From: JBDTGE01 sp050742975
GTDB lineage: Bacteria > Actinomycetota > Actinomycetes > Mycobacteriales > Jatrophihabitantaceae
DNA: 39,267 nucleotides
Direction: 5' to 3'
NCBI GenBank assembly: GCA_050742975.1
Contig: JBOGDQ010000325.1
Span: forward strand, 1 to 39,267
Of this stretch, positions 16,860-25,066 are shown piece after piece (positions within the stretch are counted from its first letter, which is position 1; each line of letters starts with the position of its first letter). The position numbers and the translations under genes are program-made. The notes beneath the pieces were generated by a model. It worked only from the letters and a program-made list of their open reading frames with translations, searched no databases and was not told where the DNA came from.

Positions 16860-17600
16860 TCAGTTCGATCCGGTCACGAGCGTGCCGAGCTTCTCACCGC
16901 GCACCACGCGCGCGATGTTGCCGTCGCTGAGTTCGAACACGACGATCGGCATGCCGTTGTCGCGGCACAGGCTGAACGCCGTGGAGTCGGCGACCTTCAG
17001 GTTCCGGCTGAGCACGTCGTCGTAGGTCAAGGCGTCGAAGCGGACCGCGTCCGGGTGGGTGTGCGGGTCGGCGTCGTACACGCCGTCGACGCCGCGCTTG
17101 CCCATCAGCAGCACGTCACAGCCGATCTCGAGCGCGCGCTGCGCCCCGGCCGTGTCAGTGGAGAAGTAGGGCATGCCGACGCCGGCACCGAAGATGACGA
17201 CGCGACCCTTCTCCAGGTGGCGCTCGGCTCTGCGCGGGATGTACGGCTCGGCAACCTGGCCCATCGCGATCGCGGACTGCACACGGGTCGGGACGTTCTC
17301 CTTCTCCAGGAAGTCCTGCAGCGCCAGGCAGTTCATGACCGTGCCCAGCATCGCCATGTAGTCGGCACGATCGCGGTCCATACCGCGCTGGCTCAGCTCG
17401 GCACCGCGGAAGAAGTTGCCGCCGCCGACGACGACGGCGACCTGGGTCCCGGATGCGACCACCTCTGCGATCTGACGCGCGATCGAGTGCACGACGTCCG
17501 GATCGACGCCGACCCGACCGCCGCCGAACTCCTCGCCGGACAGCTTTAGCAGCACCCGGTTGTACGCAGACTGAGGGGCCGCCGACCCGGTCTCGGTCAT
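16860..17600 (-). CDS. pyrH: UMP kinase
   Basis: Phosphorylates UMP to UDP in the cytosol for nucleotide and envelope precursor supply. 246 residues of the amino-acid-kinase fold: VLLKLSGEEFGG at the N-terminus, the glycine-rich VAVVVGGGNFFRG near residues 55-67, RADYMAMLGTVMNCLALQ, and TDTAGAQRALEIGCDVLLMGK with GVDGVYDADP in the nucleotide-binding half. Bacterial PyrH is hexameric and allosterically controlled by GTP and UTP. It lies 50 bp downstream of tsf. Confidence 0.97.
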   Translation of the reverse strand: MTETGSAAPQSAYNRVLLKLSGEEFGGGRVGVDPDVVHSIARQIAEVVASGTQVAVVVGGGNFFRGAELSQRGMDRDRADYMAMLGTVMNCLALQDFLEKENVPTRVQSAIAMGQVAEPYIPRRAERHLEKGRVVIFGAGVGMPYFSTDTAGAQRALEIGCDVLLMGKRGVDGVYDADPHTHPDAVRFDALTYDDVLSRNLKVADSTAFSLCRDNGMPIVVFELSDGNIARVVRGEKLGTLVTGSN

Positions 17601-17650
17601 CGTGGCGGCCCCTCTCTCGACACTGCTTTGCTCGACCCTATCCGGGTCCG

Positions 17651-18466
17651 CTATCCGACCTCGAAGTGTGCGAACTTCGTGATCGTCACGCCGGCCTCGT
17701 CCAGCAGCGCCTTGACGGTCCGCTTGTTGTCGACGACCGACGCCTGCTCGAGCAGCACGTTGTTCTTGAAGTAGCCGTTCACCGTGCCCTCGATGATCTT
17801 CGACAGGGCGGCGTCGGGCTTGCCGTCCTCGCGGGCCTTGCCTTCGGCGACGCGCTTCTCGGTCTCGATGATCTCGGCCGGGACGTCCTCGCGCACAAGG
17901 AACGCCGGGCGCATCGCGGCCACCTGCATCGCAGCGGTACGCGCGGCGTCGAGGTCGTCGCCGGTGAACTGGACCAGCACGCCCACCTGCGCGGGCAGGT
18001 CCTTCGCCTTGCGGTGCAGGTAGGTCGCTACCTGACCGTCCAGCTTGACGGCCCGGCGCAGCTCGAGCTTCTCGCCGATGACGACGGCCAGCGCCTTGAT
18101 GCTGTCCTCGACCGTCTTGCCGTCCTTGAGCGTCTCGCCGGCCAGCGAGTCGGCATTGGTGGCCGACGACCCTGCGAAGTGCGCCACGATGTCGCCGGCC
18201 AGCGTCTGGAACTGCTCGTTCTTGGCGACGAAGTCGGTCTCGGACGCGAGCTCGATCATCGCGCCCTCGGCGGCTGCGACGAGGCCGTTGGTCGCGGCAC
18301 GCTCGGCGCCCCGCTTGCCGAGCTTCGCCTCGCCCTTGATGCGGAGCACCTCGAGCGCCTTGTCGAAGTCGCCGTCGGCCTCCTCGAGCGCCTTCTTGCT
18401 GTCCATCATCCCGGCCCCGGTGGCGTCGCGGAGCTTCTTCACGTCGGCGGCGGATACGGTGCTCAA
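17651..18466 (-). CDS. tsf: Elongation factor Ts
   Basis: Nucleotide exchange factor for EF-Tu. 271 residues, with the N-terminal UBA-like domain SAADVKKLRDATGAGMMDSKKAL containing the conserved EF-Ts signature, the TDFVAKNEQF motif near residues 75-84, and the dimerisation/core domain with VGVLVQFTG and MRPAFLVREDVPAEI. The start is a TTG at 18466, chosen because the frame begins there with AGGAGAAAGG just upstream and the next conserved residues follow at the normal distance. It is 49 bp behind rpsB. Confidence 0.97.
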   Translation of the reverse strand: MSTVSAADVKKLRDATGAGMMDSKKALEEADGDFDKALEVLRIKGEAKLGKRGAERAATNGLVAAAEGAMIELASETDFVAKNEQFQTLAGDIVAHFAGSSATNADSLAGETLKDGKTVEDSIKALAVVIGEKLELRRAVKLDGQVATYLHRKAKDLPAQVGVLVQFTGDDLDAARTAAMQVAAMRPAFLVREDVPAEIIETEKRVAEGKAREDGKPDAALSKIIEGTVNGYFKNNVLLEQASVVDNKRTVKALLDEAGVTITKFAHFEVG

Positions 18467-18515
18467 TGTTGGCCTTTCTCCTGTGGTTGTCGAGCCTTCT
18501 CTTGTGGTGTCGAGA

Positions 18516-19355
18516 TCAGGCGGTCGGTGCGGTGGGCGGCGTCTCGGCCGAGCCGGACGGCTTGAGCAGCTCCTGCTCCCACTCCGGCATCGGCTCGTCG
18601 GTCGCGAGCTGGCCGCCGCTGGCGACCGGGTCTGGCTTCTCGTCGCGGCCGGCGTTCGCTGCGGCGTTGGCGCGGGCGACCAGGCCCTCGGCGACCGCGT
18701 CGGCGATCACCCTGGTGAGCAGCGCGGCGCTGCGGATCGCGTCGTCGTTGCCCGGGATCTTGTAGTCGACCTCGTCCGGGTCGCAGTTGGTGTCGAGGAT
18801 CGCGATGACCGGGATGCCCAGCTTGTGGGCCTCGCCGACCGCGATGTGCTCCTTCTTGGTGTCCACGATCCACACCGCGCTGGGCACCCGGCTCATCTCG
18901 CGGATGCCGCCGAGCGTGCGCTCCAGCTTGGTCTTCTCGCGGGTGAGCAGCAGCTGCTCCTTCTTGGTGGTCGTGCCCTCCCAGTCGGCCTGCTCCATGG
19001 CCTCGAGGTCCTTGAGGCGCTGCAGCCGCTTGAAGACGGTCTGGAAGTTGGTGAGCATGCCACCGAGCCAGCGCTGGTTCACGTACGGCATCCCGACCCG
19101 GGTGGCCTGCTCGGCGATCGAGCCCTGTGCCTGCTTCTTGGTGCCGACGAACAGGACGGTGACGCCGTGGGCGACGGTCTCCTTGACGAACTCGTAGGCG
19201 CGGTCGATGTAGGACAGCGTCTGGTGCAGGTCGATGATGTAGAGCCCGTTGCGCTCGGTCAGGATGAAGCGCTTCATCTTCGGGTTCCAGCGGCGGGTCT
19301 GATGCCCGAAGTGCACGCCGGACTCGAGCATCTCCTTCATGGTGACGACGGCCAT
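18516..19355 (-). CDS. rpsB: 30S ribosomal protein S2
   Basis: 279 residues. The N-terminal MKEMLESGVHFGHQTRRWNPKMKRFI is the classic S2 opening, and VLFVGTKKQAQGSIAEQA and RWLGGMLTNFQTV follow at expected positions. The C-terminal 45 residues (after IRSAALLTRVIADAVAEGL) form a low-complexity acidic and Pro/Ser-rich tail, common in actinobacteria. A strong AGAGGAGG lies 9 nt before the ATG at 19355. The gene has a leader of more than 250 bp containing a stable hairpin. S2 is known to autoregulate rpsB-tsf in other bacteria. Confidence 0.98.
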   Translation of the reverse strand: MAVVTMKEMLESGVHFGHQTRRWNPKMKRFILTERNGLYIIDLHQTLSYIDRAYEFVKETVAHGVTVLFVGTKKQAQGSIAEQATRVGMPYVNQRWLGGMLTNFQTVFKRLQRLKDLEAMEQADWEGTTTKKEQLLLTREKTKLERTLGGIREMSRVPSAVWIVDTKKEHIAVGEAHKLGIPVIAILDTNCDPDEVDYKIPGNDDAIRSAALLTRVIADAVAEGLVARANAAANAGRDEKPDPVASGGQLATDEPMPEWEQELLKPSGSAETPPTAPTA

Positions 19356-19518
19356 GCCGGTCGTCCTCCTCTTGTTCTTTCGTGCACGCGCGGGCGTCGG
19401 CCCGCGGCGTGCGGCCTCGGTTGTTGTCGGCGACCCGGGTGGTTCGCCGGCCCTGGTGCCCGGTGTCGCGGCCGGTCGCCACCTGCGTTCGTCGAGAATG
19501 CGGATGGACCGAGATCGG

Positions 19519-19551
19519 CCGCCTACCGCCCGAAGTGGTACCGGGCGGCGG
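19519..19551 (-). promoter_or_regulatory. Hairpin in the rpsB leader region
   Basis: On the minus strand CCGCCGCCCG pairs with CGGGC-ggta-GGCGG around a short loop, giving about 10 GC pairs. It lies 164 bp upstream of the rpsB start in the 283-bp gap between rpsB and the upstream LAL gene. It could terminate the LAL-gene transcript or be part of an S2-responsive leader; the two cannot be separated by eye. Nothing else clear was seen in the gap. Confidence 0.35.
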
Positions 19552-19638
19552 GCACGCGAAGTCAGCCCGTTTGCACGAGCTGCACCGCCGAGTCTAGCCG
19601 GTGCTCAGGACGGGTTCGACCACGGCCGGGCGGGCGCG

Positions 19639-22572
19639 TCAGGCAAGCAGTCCGTCGCGGCGGGCGAGGGCTGCGGCCTCGTTGCGGCTGCGCACCTTGA
19701 GCTTGGCCAGAATGTTCGACACGTGCACACTGACCGTCTTCTCGCTGATGTAGAGCCGCTGCGCGATCTGCCGGTTCGTGCGGCCGTCGACGAGCAGGGC
19801 CAGCACCTCCCGCTCGCGGTCGGTCAGCGCGTGCGACTCGCCCGCTCCCGGCCGCGGCGCGGCGCTCAGCCCGAGCGTGCGGATCTCGGCCAGCAGCGGC
19901 TCGGCCTTCAACTCACGGGCCTGCGCCCGCGCCAGGTCGGCCTGCGCGGCGGCCTCGGGGCCCCGCCCGGCGGCCCGCAGCACGGCGGCGTAGCGCGCTC
20001 GCGACCGGGCCTGCTCGATGACGTTGCCGTACCCGAAACCTTCCACCGCCGCGGCCCACGCCGCGATGTGCTCGTCCAGCGGCGGCGGGTCGATGTCGGC
20101 CAGCCAGCGGAGCCGGGCCCACTCGGCCTCCAGCCGGGCGAGCCAGGCGATGCCCTCGACACCCAGACGCCGTCCGGCCGGCAGCCCCTTCTCGGCGCTC
20201 GTCCGGCCGTCCTCGACCAGCTGCCGGGCCCGCTCGACCAGGGTGGCGCGCTCACGCTGCGGCGTGCCCGCCTGCGCGGCGGTCACCACCGCGACGCCCT
20301 GTGCGGACAGTCGGATCCGGCCGAGGAACCAGCTGTCCTGCCAGATCGCGCCCAGCATCGAGACGAGCTCGTCGAGCAGTGCGAGGGCGGGCTCGACGTC
20401 GGCGTTCTGCTCGTACAGGTCCAGGGCGGCGAACGTCGAGTAGAGCCCGATCCGGGTGTCCTGCTCCCACCAGGGCCGTAGTGCGGGGAACAGTTCCATC
20501 GCGTCCTGGTCGCCGCGACCGGCCCGCACCTGCATCGCGGTAGCGGCGAAGGTGGCTTCGGCCAGGGCTGGGGCCGCCTCGCCCGAGACATCGACGGTAC
20601 AGAGCGCGGCGTCCCACTGGCCACGCACGTGCTGGATGACCCCGAGCATCACGCGGGCGTCCAGGCCGAACGCCGTCCACGGCCGGCCGACCTCGCGGGC
20701 TCGCTCGAGCGCCTGCGTGTACGCCTGCAGGGCCAGGTCGAGCTCGCCCAACTCGTAGTACAGGCTGCCGAGGTTGTACCGGCTGCGCAGCTCGGCCGCC
20801 GTCTCGCCCGCGCGGTGCGCCTCGTCGGAGACCGCCGTGAGGCGCTTGGCCGCCGCGATCGGGTCGTCGACCCGCCGGGCCAGCACGGCGAGGGTGGTCT
20901 CGGCGTCGGCGACCGGCGCGGCGCTGTTCAGTGCGCGGCCCGCGTCGGCAGCCATCCGGGCCCAGCGCTCGGCCTCCACCTCGCGGCCCATAATCAGGTT
21001 GAGCCGGGCGTGCAGCGCGGCCACATGCGCGCGGAACACGGTGCGCGGCTCCTTGGGGATGAGCTGCACGGCCTCGGTCGTCGCGCGCAGTGCCTCGGCG
21101 TCGCCCTCGGCTGCGACGCCGGCGAAGGCGGTTGCGTACAGCAGCCGGGCGCGGGTCATCGGCGGGGCGGACTCGGGCAGTGCGTCCAGGGCCTCCTGCG
21201 CCAGCCGCAGGGCGCGGTGCGGCCGGCCCGCGGCGACAGCGGCGTCCACCATCGAGAAGATCAACGTCGCGGTTTCCTCGGGCGGGGTGCTCAGCTGCGG
21301 CACGATCTCCAGTGCCGTCAGGTAGTGCTGCATCGCCTCCTGCGGGGCGGCCACGCCCATCGCCTGCTCGCCCGCGCACAGGCTCGCGTCGTAGGCGGTT
21401 GCCAGGTCGTGCGATGCGCGCGAGTGGCGGGCCAGTTCGGCATTGCCGGTCATGCCGCGCGAGGCGAGCGCCTTGAGGGCGGCGGCATACGCAGCGTGGA
21501 TGCGGACGCGCTCGCCGGGCAGCAGGTCGTCGTAGATCGCCTCGGCCAGCAGCGCGTGGCGGAAGGTGTACCCGCGCCCGCTCGGTGTCGGTTCCAGGAT
21601 GTGCGCGTCGACCGCGTCACGCAGGGCTGTGTCGAGCGCGCTGCCGGGCAGCTCCACGACGGACGCGAGCAGCTCGTGCGACACGCGCCGACCGCCGACC
21701 GCCGCCACGCGCACCAGCTCGCGACCGTCCTCGGACAGCCGGTCGAGCCGGACCAGCAGGAGGTCGGCGAGCTGCCAGGGCAGCTGCTGCGGATCGGTGT
21801 ACTGCCCTGCGGCGGCGACGAGTTCCTCGGCGAAGAACGCGTTGCCGTCGGCGCGGGTGATGATGCCGCGAACCTCCGATTCGGCCATCGGGCCGGGGCG
21901 CAGCCCGCGCACGAGCGCCCGCACGTCGTCGGCGCCCAGCGGGTCCAGGTGCACGCGCTCGACCGCCGGCAGGCGGGACCACTGGGCCAGCGTGGGGCGG
22001 AGCGGATGCCTGCGGTGCAGGTCGTCGCTGCGGAAGCTGGCTACTATCGCCACCTGCTCGTTCGTCAGCCGGGTGAACAGGAAGCCGAGCAGGTCGCGGG
22101 TGGCCTGGTCGGCCCAGTGCAGGTCCTCGACGATGAACAGGACGGGCTGCGCCTGCGCCAGCGACGTGATCGCCCCGACGACGGCCTCGAACAGCTCGCC
22201 GCGGTCGGCCCGATCCCCGGGCGCGCCGGGCAGCTCGCCGCCGCGGGGCAGGAGCCGACCCAGGTCACCGAACGCGGCCCGCAGCCCGTCGACGACCGCG
22301 GGCTGGTATGCCGCGAGGCGCGCGAACGCCTCGGTGAACGGCAGGTAGGGCGGTGGCGCGTCCCCGAGATCGACACAGTGTCCGATCAACGGCAACGCGC
22401 CGATGTCCCGCGCCCGCTCGAGCAGTTCGGTCAGGACGCGGGTCTTGCCGACACCGGCGTCGCCGTCCAGGACGACGACGGACGCCTGGCCGGCCTGGGC
22501 GTGCCGCACCGCGTCGACCAGGGTCGCCAGCTCGGCGGAGCGGCCGACGAGGGTGGTCACGGAGCGGGGCAC
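19639..22572 (-). CDS. LAL-type regulator: AAA ATPase, TPR-like repeats and LuxR helix-turn-helix
   Basis: About 977 residues. An N-terminal AAA/STAND ATPase starts TTLVGRSAELATLVDAV, with Walker A LDGDAGVGKTRV and Walker B LFIVEDLHWAD. A long middle of Ala/Leu-rich helical repeats resembles TPRs (YNLGSLYYELGELDLALQAY). The C-terminal LuxR/GerE domain reads LTDREREVLALLVDGRTNRQ and then IAQRLYISEKTVSVHVSNIL. Such LALs (MalT relatives) act as ATP- and ligand-dependent activators. The target is unknown. The GTG at 22572 is preferred over one at 22635 because the latter would overlap the small gene upstream. Confidence 0.88.
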   Translation of the reverse strand: MPRSVTTLVGRSAELATLVDAVRHAQAGQASVVVLDGDAGVGKTRVLTELLERARDIGALPLIGHCVDLGDAPPPYLPFTEAFARLAAYQPAVVDGLRAAFGDLGRLLPRGGELPGAPGDRADRGELFEAVVGAITSLAQAQPVLFIVEDLHWADQATRDLLGFLFTRLTNEQVAIVASFRSDDLHRRHPLRPTLAQWSRLPAVERVHLDPLGADDVRALVRGLRPGPMAESEVRGIITRADGNAFFAEELVAAAGQYTDPQQLPWQLADLLLVRLDRLSEDGRELVRVAAVGGRRVSHELLASVVELPGSALDTALRDAVDAHILEPTPSGRGYTFRHALLAEAIYDDLLPGERVRIHAAYAAALKALASRGMTGNAELARHSRASHDLATAYDASLCAGEQAMGVAAPQEAMQHYLTALEIVPQLSTPPEETATLIFSMVDAAVAAGRPHRALRLAQEALDALPESAPPMTRARLLYATAFAGVAAEGDAEALRATTEAVQLIPKEPRTVFRAHVAALHARLNLIMGREVEAERWARMAADAGRALNSAAPVADAETTLAVLARRVDDPIAAAKRLTAVSDEAHRAGETAAELRSRYNLGSLYYELGELDLALQAYTQALERAREVGRPWTAFGLDARVMLGVIQHVRGQWDAALCTVDVSGEAAPALAEATFAATAMQVRAGRGDQDAMELFPALRPWWEQDTRIGLYSTFAALDLYEQNADVEPALALLDELVSMLGAIWQDSWFLGRIRLSAQGVAVVTAAQAGTPQRERATLVERARQLVEDGRTSAEKGLPAGRRLGVEGIAWLARLEAEWARLRWLADIDPPPLDEHIAAWAAAVEGFGYGNVIEQARSRARYAAVLRAAGRGPEAAAQADLARAQARELKAEPLLAEIRTLGLSAAPRPGAGESHALTDREREVLALLVDGRTNRQIAQRLYISEKTVSVHVSNILAKLKVRSRNEAAALARRDGLLA

Positions 22573-22615
22573 CCCTTCATCTTGGTCGTTCCCACCGACA
22601 TCCGTGCGGTGGATT

Positions 22616-22765
22616 TCAGCCGGACCGGGCGCCACTCTTGCGGTGCAGCCGCGGCCACCGGCGCCCGCGAGTCAGGTCGCGGTAGTCGGCGCCGTCGCTC
22701 ACCCGGTGCCGGTACGCGATCTCGGCGGCGATGACGTCAAGGTTCTGGCTGCTCAGATCAGACAT
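22616..22765 (-). CDS. 49-residue protein, copy 1 of a tandem pair
   Basis: Begins ATG at 22765 with AGGAG 6 nt upstream, and encodes a basic, tryptophan-containing protein starting MSDLSSQNLDVIAAEIAYRH. It has the same length as the gene at 22867-23016. The two start codons, the two stop codons and the two upstream repeats are all exactly 251 bp apart. Ungapped alignment keeps Met1, Ala14, Tyr18, Arg19, Trp37, Arg42, Lys43 and Gly49. No known domain, signal peptide or membrane segment is recognised. It lies 43 bp before the LAL regulator gene on the same strand, so it may share its transcript. Confidence 0.72.
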   Translation of the reverse strand: MSDLSSQNLDVIAAEIAYRHRVSDGADYRDLTRGRRWPRLHRKSGARSG

Positions 22766-22828
22766 GGTGTGCTCCTGTAGTTGCCTGTGTGTTCGTGATC
22801 GACAGTGCGCGCCTAAGGACGGCCGGGG

Positions 22829-22850
22829 CATCGGGAGAAGTCCCTATTCG
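22829..22850 (-). repeat. Direct repeat upstream of small gene copy 1
   Basis: On the minus strand CGAATAGGGACTTCTCCCGATG lies 63 nt upstream of the copy 1 start. It differs by only two bases from the 22-bp element at 23080-23101, which lies at the identical distance from copy 2. It contains GGGACTT, the half-site motif of DosR boxes, but the second half matches poorly. Confidence 0.7.
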
Positions 22851-22866
22851 CCCCGGCCCGGCGTCC

Positions 22867-23016
22867 TTAGCCGACGTGGTGGTGCACCTTGCGCCGGCGC
22901 TGCCACCAGCTGCCGTGGACCGGGGGCAGCCTGCGGTAGTCGCGGGTGATCATCGCGAACCGGTACTCGGCGGCGGCCCGGCGCTGGGCCGGGTCGGGTT
23001 CGGTGGATCGGTACAT
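22867..23016 (-). CDS. 49-residue protein, copy 2 of a tandem pair
   Basis: Begins ATG at 23016 behind a very strong GAGGAGG with 7-nt spacing and ends at TAA 22867. The protein is strongly basic: it starts MYRSTEPDPAQRRAAAEYRF and ends SWWQRRRKVHHHVG. It contains two adjacent tryptophans and a DYRRL motif that matches DYRDL of copy 1 with a one-residue shift. The excellent ribosome binding site and conserved upstream element argue that it is expressed. The function is unknown. The basic and aromatic composition would allow nucleic-acid or membrane contact, but that is speculation. Confidence 0.72.
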   Translation of the reverse strand: MYRSTEPDPAQRRAAAEYRFAMITRDYRRLPPVHGSWWQRRRKVHHHVG

Positions 23017-23079
23017 GTCTGGGCCTCCTCACGGCCGGTGTCGATGGCATCGAGACTGCTGGCCTGAGGTGGGCGCGCA

Positions 23080-23101
23080 CATCGGAGGAAGTCCCTATTC
23101 G
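23080..23101 (-). repeat. Direct repeat upstream of small gene copy 2
   Basis: Minus strand CGAATAGGGACTTCCTCCGATG, 63 nt before the ATG of copy 2 and 251 bp from its twin. The element is better conserved (20/22) than the coding regions, which suggests a cis function, probably a promoter or activator site. Confidence 0.7.
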
Positions 23102-23131
23102 ACAAGCACTGCGCGGCACTTACGGCAAGGG

Positions 23132-23162
23132 CCTGTGGACGAGCGGCGCGGCCGTCCACAGG
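23132..23162. promoter_or_regulatory. Inverted repeat with DnaA-box-like arms
   Basis: CCTGTGGACG (23132-23141) and CGTCCACAGG (23153-23162) are perfect 10-bp arms with an 11-nt loop, in the divergent region between the small gene and the M23 gene. Each arm resembles the actinobacterial DnaA box TTGTCCACA at 7 of 9 positions. A hairpin or operator role is equally possible. Confidence 0.4.
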
Positions 23163-23210
23163 TCGCCGTCGCGGGCCGCGGGCGACGCCGCCGGCGGCCA
23201 AGGTGGGCCG

Positions 23211-23804
23211 ATGACCCGCGCCGCCACCGTCCTCGTGCTCGCGGTGCTGGCCGGATCCTCGCTCGTCGGATCCTCGCCGGGCGGGCGGCGCACGTCCGTC
23301 GGCACGGCACCGGGTGCGGATGCACCGTCCGGCGCGGGCCGCACGTCGCCGAGCCGCTATTCGGCACCGGTGACGCCGGTGGACGTGATGCGCCGCTTCG
23401 AGCCACCGCCCACCCCGTACTCGGCCGGGCACCGTGGCGTCGACCTTGCGATGCCGGCCGGCGGCCTCGTCCGTGCCGCAGGCGCAGGGCGGGTCAGCTT
23501 CGCCGGGCCGGTCGCCGGGCGCGGCGTGGTGGTCATCGCCCACCCCGACGGCGTGCGCACCGAGTACGAGCCGATAACGCCCACCGTCCGCGCAGGCGCT
23601 GCTGTGGCACGCGGACAGCCGATCGGGCACGTGCGCGGCGCCCACGGTTCGTGCCCGGTGGATCGCTGCCTGCATTGGGGTGCGCGCCGCGACGGTGTCT
23701 ACTTCGACCCGCTCACCCTGCTGCAGGCACTCGGGCCGGTGCGCCTGCTGCCGTGGAGCGGACGTTCGCCACGATTGCGGGCGAATGCGCTGTCTTCTGG
23801 GTGA
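23211..23804 (+). CDS. M23 (LytM-like) peptidase-domain protein, exported
   Basis: 197 residues. The N-terminal RAATVLVLAVLAGSSLVGSS is a probable signal peptide. A Ser/Gly/Pro-rich linker leads to an M23/LytM domain: GHRGVDLAMPAGGLVRAAGA with the zinc-ligand H-x3-D, then GVVVIAHPDGVRTEYEPITP, then CLHWGARRDGVYFDPL. The M23 family cuts peptidoglycan peptide bridges. In classical enzymes the last motif is H-x-H; here it is C-L-H, so the first catalytic histidine is replaced. Actinobacterial relatives with CLHWG are common and their activity is uncertain. A weak AAGGTGG lies before the ATG. M23 genes next to rpsB are usual in actinobacteria. Confidence 0.85.
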   Translation: MTRAATVLVLAVLAGSSLVGSSPGGRRTSVGTAPGADAPSGAGRTSPSRYSAPVTPVDVMRRFEPPPTPYSAGHRGVDLAMPAGGLVRAAGAGRVSFAGPVAGRGVVVIAHPDGVRTEYEPITPTVRAGAAVARGQPIGHVRGAHGSCPVDRCLHWGARRDGVYFDPLTLLQALGPVRLLPWSGRSPRLRANALSSG

Positions 23805-23899
23805 TCTTGTTGCGGTACCGCCCCGGACGCGACCGAAACGGACCACGGTCGGCGGGAGAACGTCGTGACGAGGCACGCTTGCTCACTGAGGCAATGGCT

Positions 23900-23943
23900 C
23901 TGTCACTACTGTATGACCGCCGTATTACAGCTGTGAGTGACAG
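23900..23943. repeat. Inverted repeat between convergent M23 and xerC genes
   Basis: CTGTCACT (23900-23907) and AGTGACAG (23936-23943) face each other across 28 nt of unusually AT-rich sequence for this genome. The 238-bp gap holds no credible gene. The repeat may terminate one or both convergent transcripts. Confidence 0.4.
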
Positions 23944-24042
23944 TACTGTCGCGGGCGGCAGCCGGATGCCCACGGTGCCGGAGATCGCCGGACGGGTGTA
24001 GGTCGTGGGCAAGCTTGTTGCACCAACTTCAGGCGCGGGACA

Positions 24043-24990
24043 CTAGGCGCGCGGGTGCGCCTGCGCGTACACGCTGCGCAGCCGTTCGACCGAGACGTGG
24101 GTGTAGATCTGGGTCGTCGCCAGGCTCGCGTGGCCGAGCAGTTCCTGGACGGTGCGCAGGTCGGCCCCGCCGTCGAGCAGGTGCGTCGCGGCGGAGTGCC
24201 GCAGCCCGTGTGGGCCGAGATCCGGCGCGCCGGCGACCGATGCGACCCGCCGGTGCACCACGGTGCGGACGGTGCGCGGGTCGATCCGCGCGCCCCGGGC
24301 ACCGAGCAGCAGCGCGGCTCCGCTGCCCTCGCGGGCGAGTTCGGGGCGTCCGGCGCGCAGCCAGTCGTCCAGCGCTCGTTCGGCGGCCAGCCCGTACGGC
24401 ACGGTGCGCTCCTTGGCCCCCTTCCCGAGCACCCGCAGCACGCGGCGCTCCCGGTCCACGTCGTCGACGTCCAGCCCGGTCAGCTCGGAAACCCGGACGC
24501 CCGTGGCATAGAGGAGTTCGACGATCACCCGGTCGCGGCGACCGAGTGCCGTCGGCTCGGGCGGGTCGGCCTGCATGGCGGCCGCGGCCTCGTCGACGTG
24601 CAGCACTGCCGGCAGCGTGCGGTGGGCACGCGGGCTGGACAGGAGCTGGCCGGGGTCGGTGTCGGCCAGCCCGCTCCGGCAGGCCCACGCGCTGAACGTC
24701 CTGAGCGCCGCCGATCGCCGGGCCAGCGTGGTCCGCGCCGCGCCGCGGTTCCGCTGGATCGCCAGCCAGCCGCGCAGGGTGGCGAGGTCGAGATCGCCGA
24801 CCCGGCGCCCGCCGAGCCGGGCCAGATGGTCCAGCAGCCCGACGACGTCCCCGACGTAGGCGCGGACGGTGTGGGCGGAGCGGTTCAGCTCCAGCCGCAG
24901 GTGCCGCTCGTACGCGTCCACGGCCTCGGCCATCGACGTCGGCAGCGCGCCCCGCAGTGCGAGGAGATCGACCCTGCGCGGCGCTGCCAT
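24043..24990 (-). CDS. xerC: Tyrosine recombinase XerC
   Basis: Resolves chromosome dimers at dif with XerD and FtsK. 315 residues: an N-terminal SAM-like core-binding domain (MAEAVDAYERHLRLELNRSA, then VRAYVGDVVGLLDHL), then the catalytic domain with Arg in YATGVRVSELTGL, Lys in LGKGAKERTVPYG, H261-x-x-R264 in HGLRHSAATHLL, His287 in LGHASLATTQ and the nucleophile Tyr296 in IYTHV. All catalytic residues are present. The position close to dprA and upstream of rpsB is the normal actinobacterial one, so this is the housekeeping recombinase rather than a phage integrase. Confidence 0.93.
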   Translation of the reverse strand: MAAPRRVDLLALRGALPTSMAEAVDAYERHLRLELNRSAHTVRAYVGDVVGLLDHLARLGGRRVGDLDLATLRGWLAIQRNRGAARTTLARRSAALRTFSAWACRSGLADTDPGQLLSSPRAHRTLPAVLHVDEAAAAMQADPPEPTALGRRDRVIVELLYATGVRVSELTGLDVDDVDRERRVLRVLGKGAKERTVPYGLAAERALDDWLRAGRPELAREGSGAALLLGARGARIDPRTVRTVVHRRVASVAGAPDLGPHGLRHSAATHLLDGGADLRTVQELLGHASLATTQIYTHVSVERLRSVYAQAHPRA

Positions 24991-25054
24991 ATGCCGACCG
25001 TCCGCGATCGGAGCGGGCCGGTCAAGGCGCCACGCGGAGCGCTCGCGAAGCGGG

Positions 25055-25060
25055 CATGAT
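25055..25060 (+). promoter_or_regulatory. Putative -10 of a leaderless promoter for the TDT gene
   Basis: CATGAT ends 6 nt before the GTG at 25067, the distance expected when transcription begins at the start codon. No Shine-Dalgarno is present. The -35 is not recognisable. Confidence 0.4.
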
Positions 25061-25066
25061 CAGGCG

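Noticed and set aside
20629..22734. Long open frame antisense to the LAL regulator gene
   Set aside because: Arg/Gln/Gly-rich translation without motifs; the minus-strand gene has Walker and LuxR motifs.
24043..24990. Phage integrase marking a mobile element
   Set aside because: Neighbours are housekeeping genes in normal actinobacterial order, no att sites or phage genes are seen, and the protein is XerC-like throughout.
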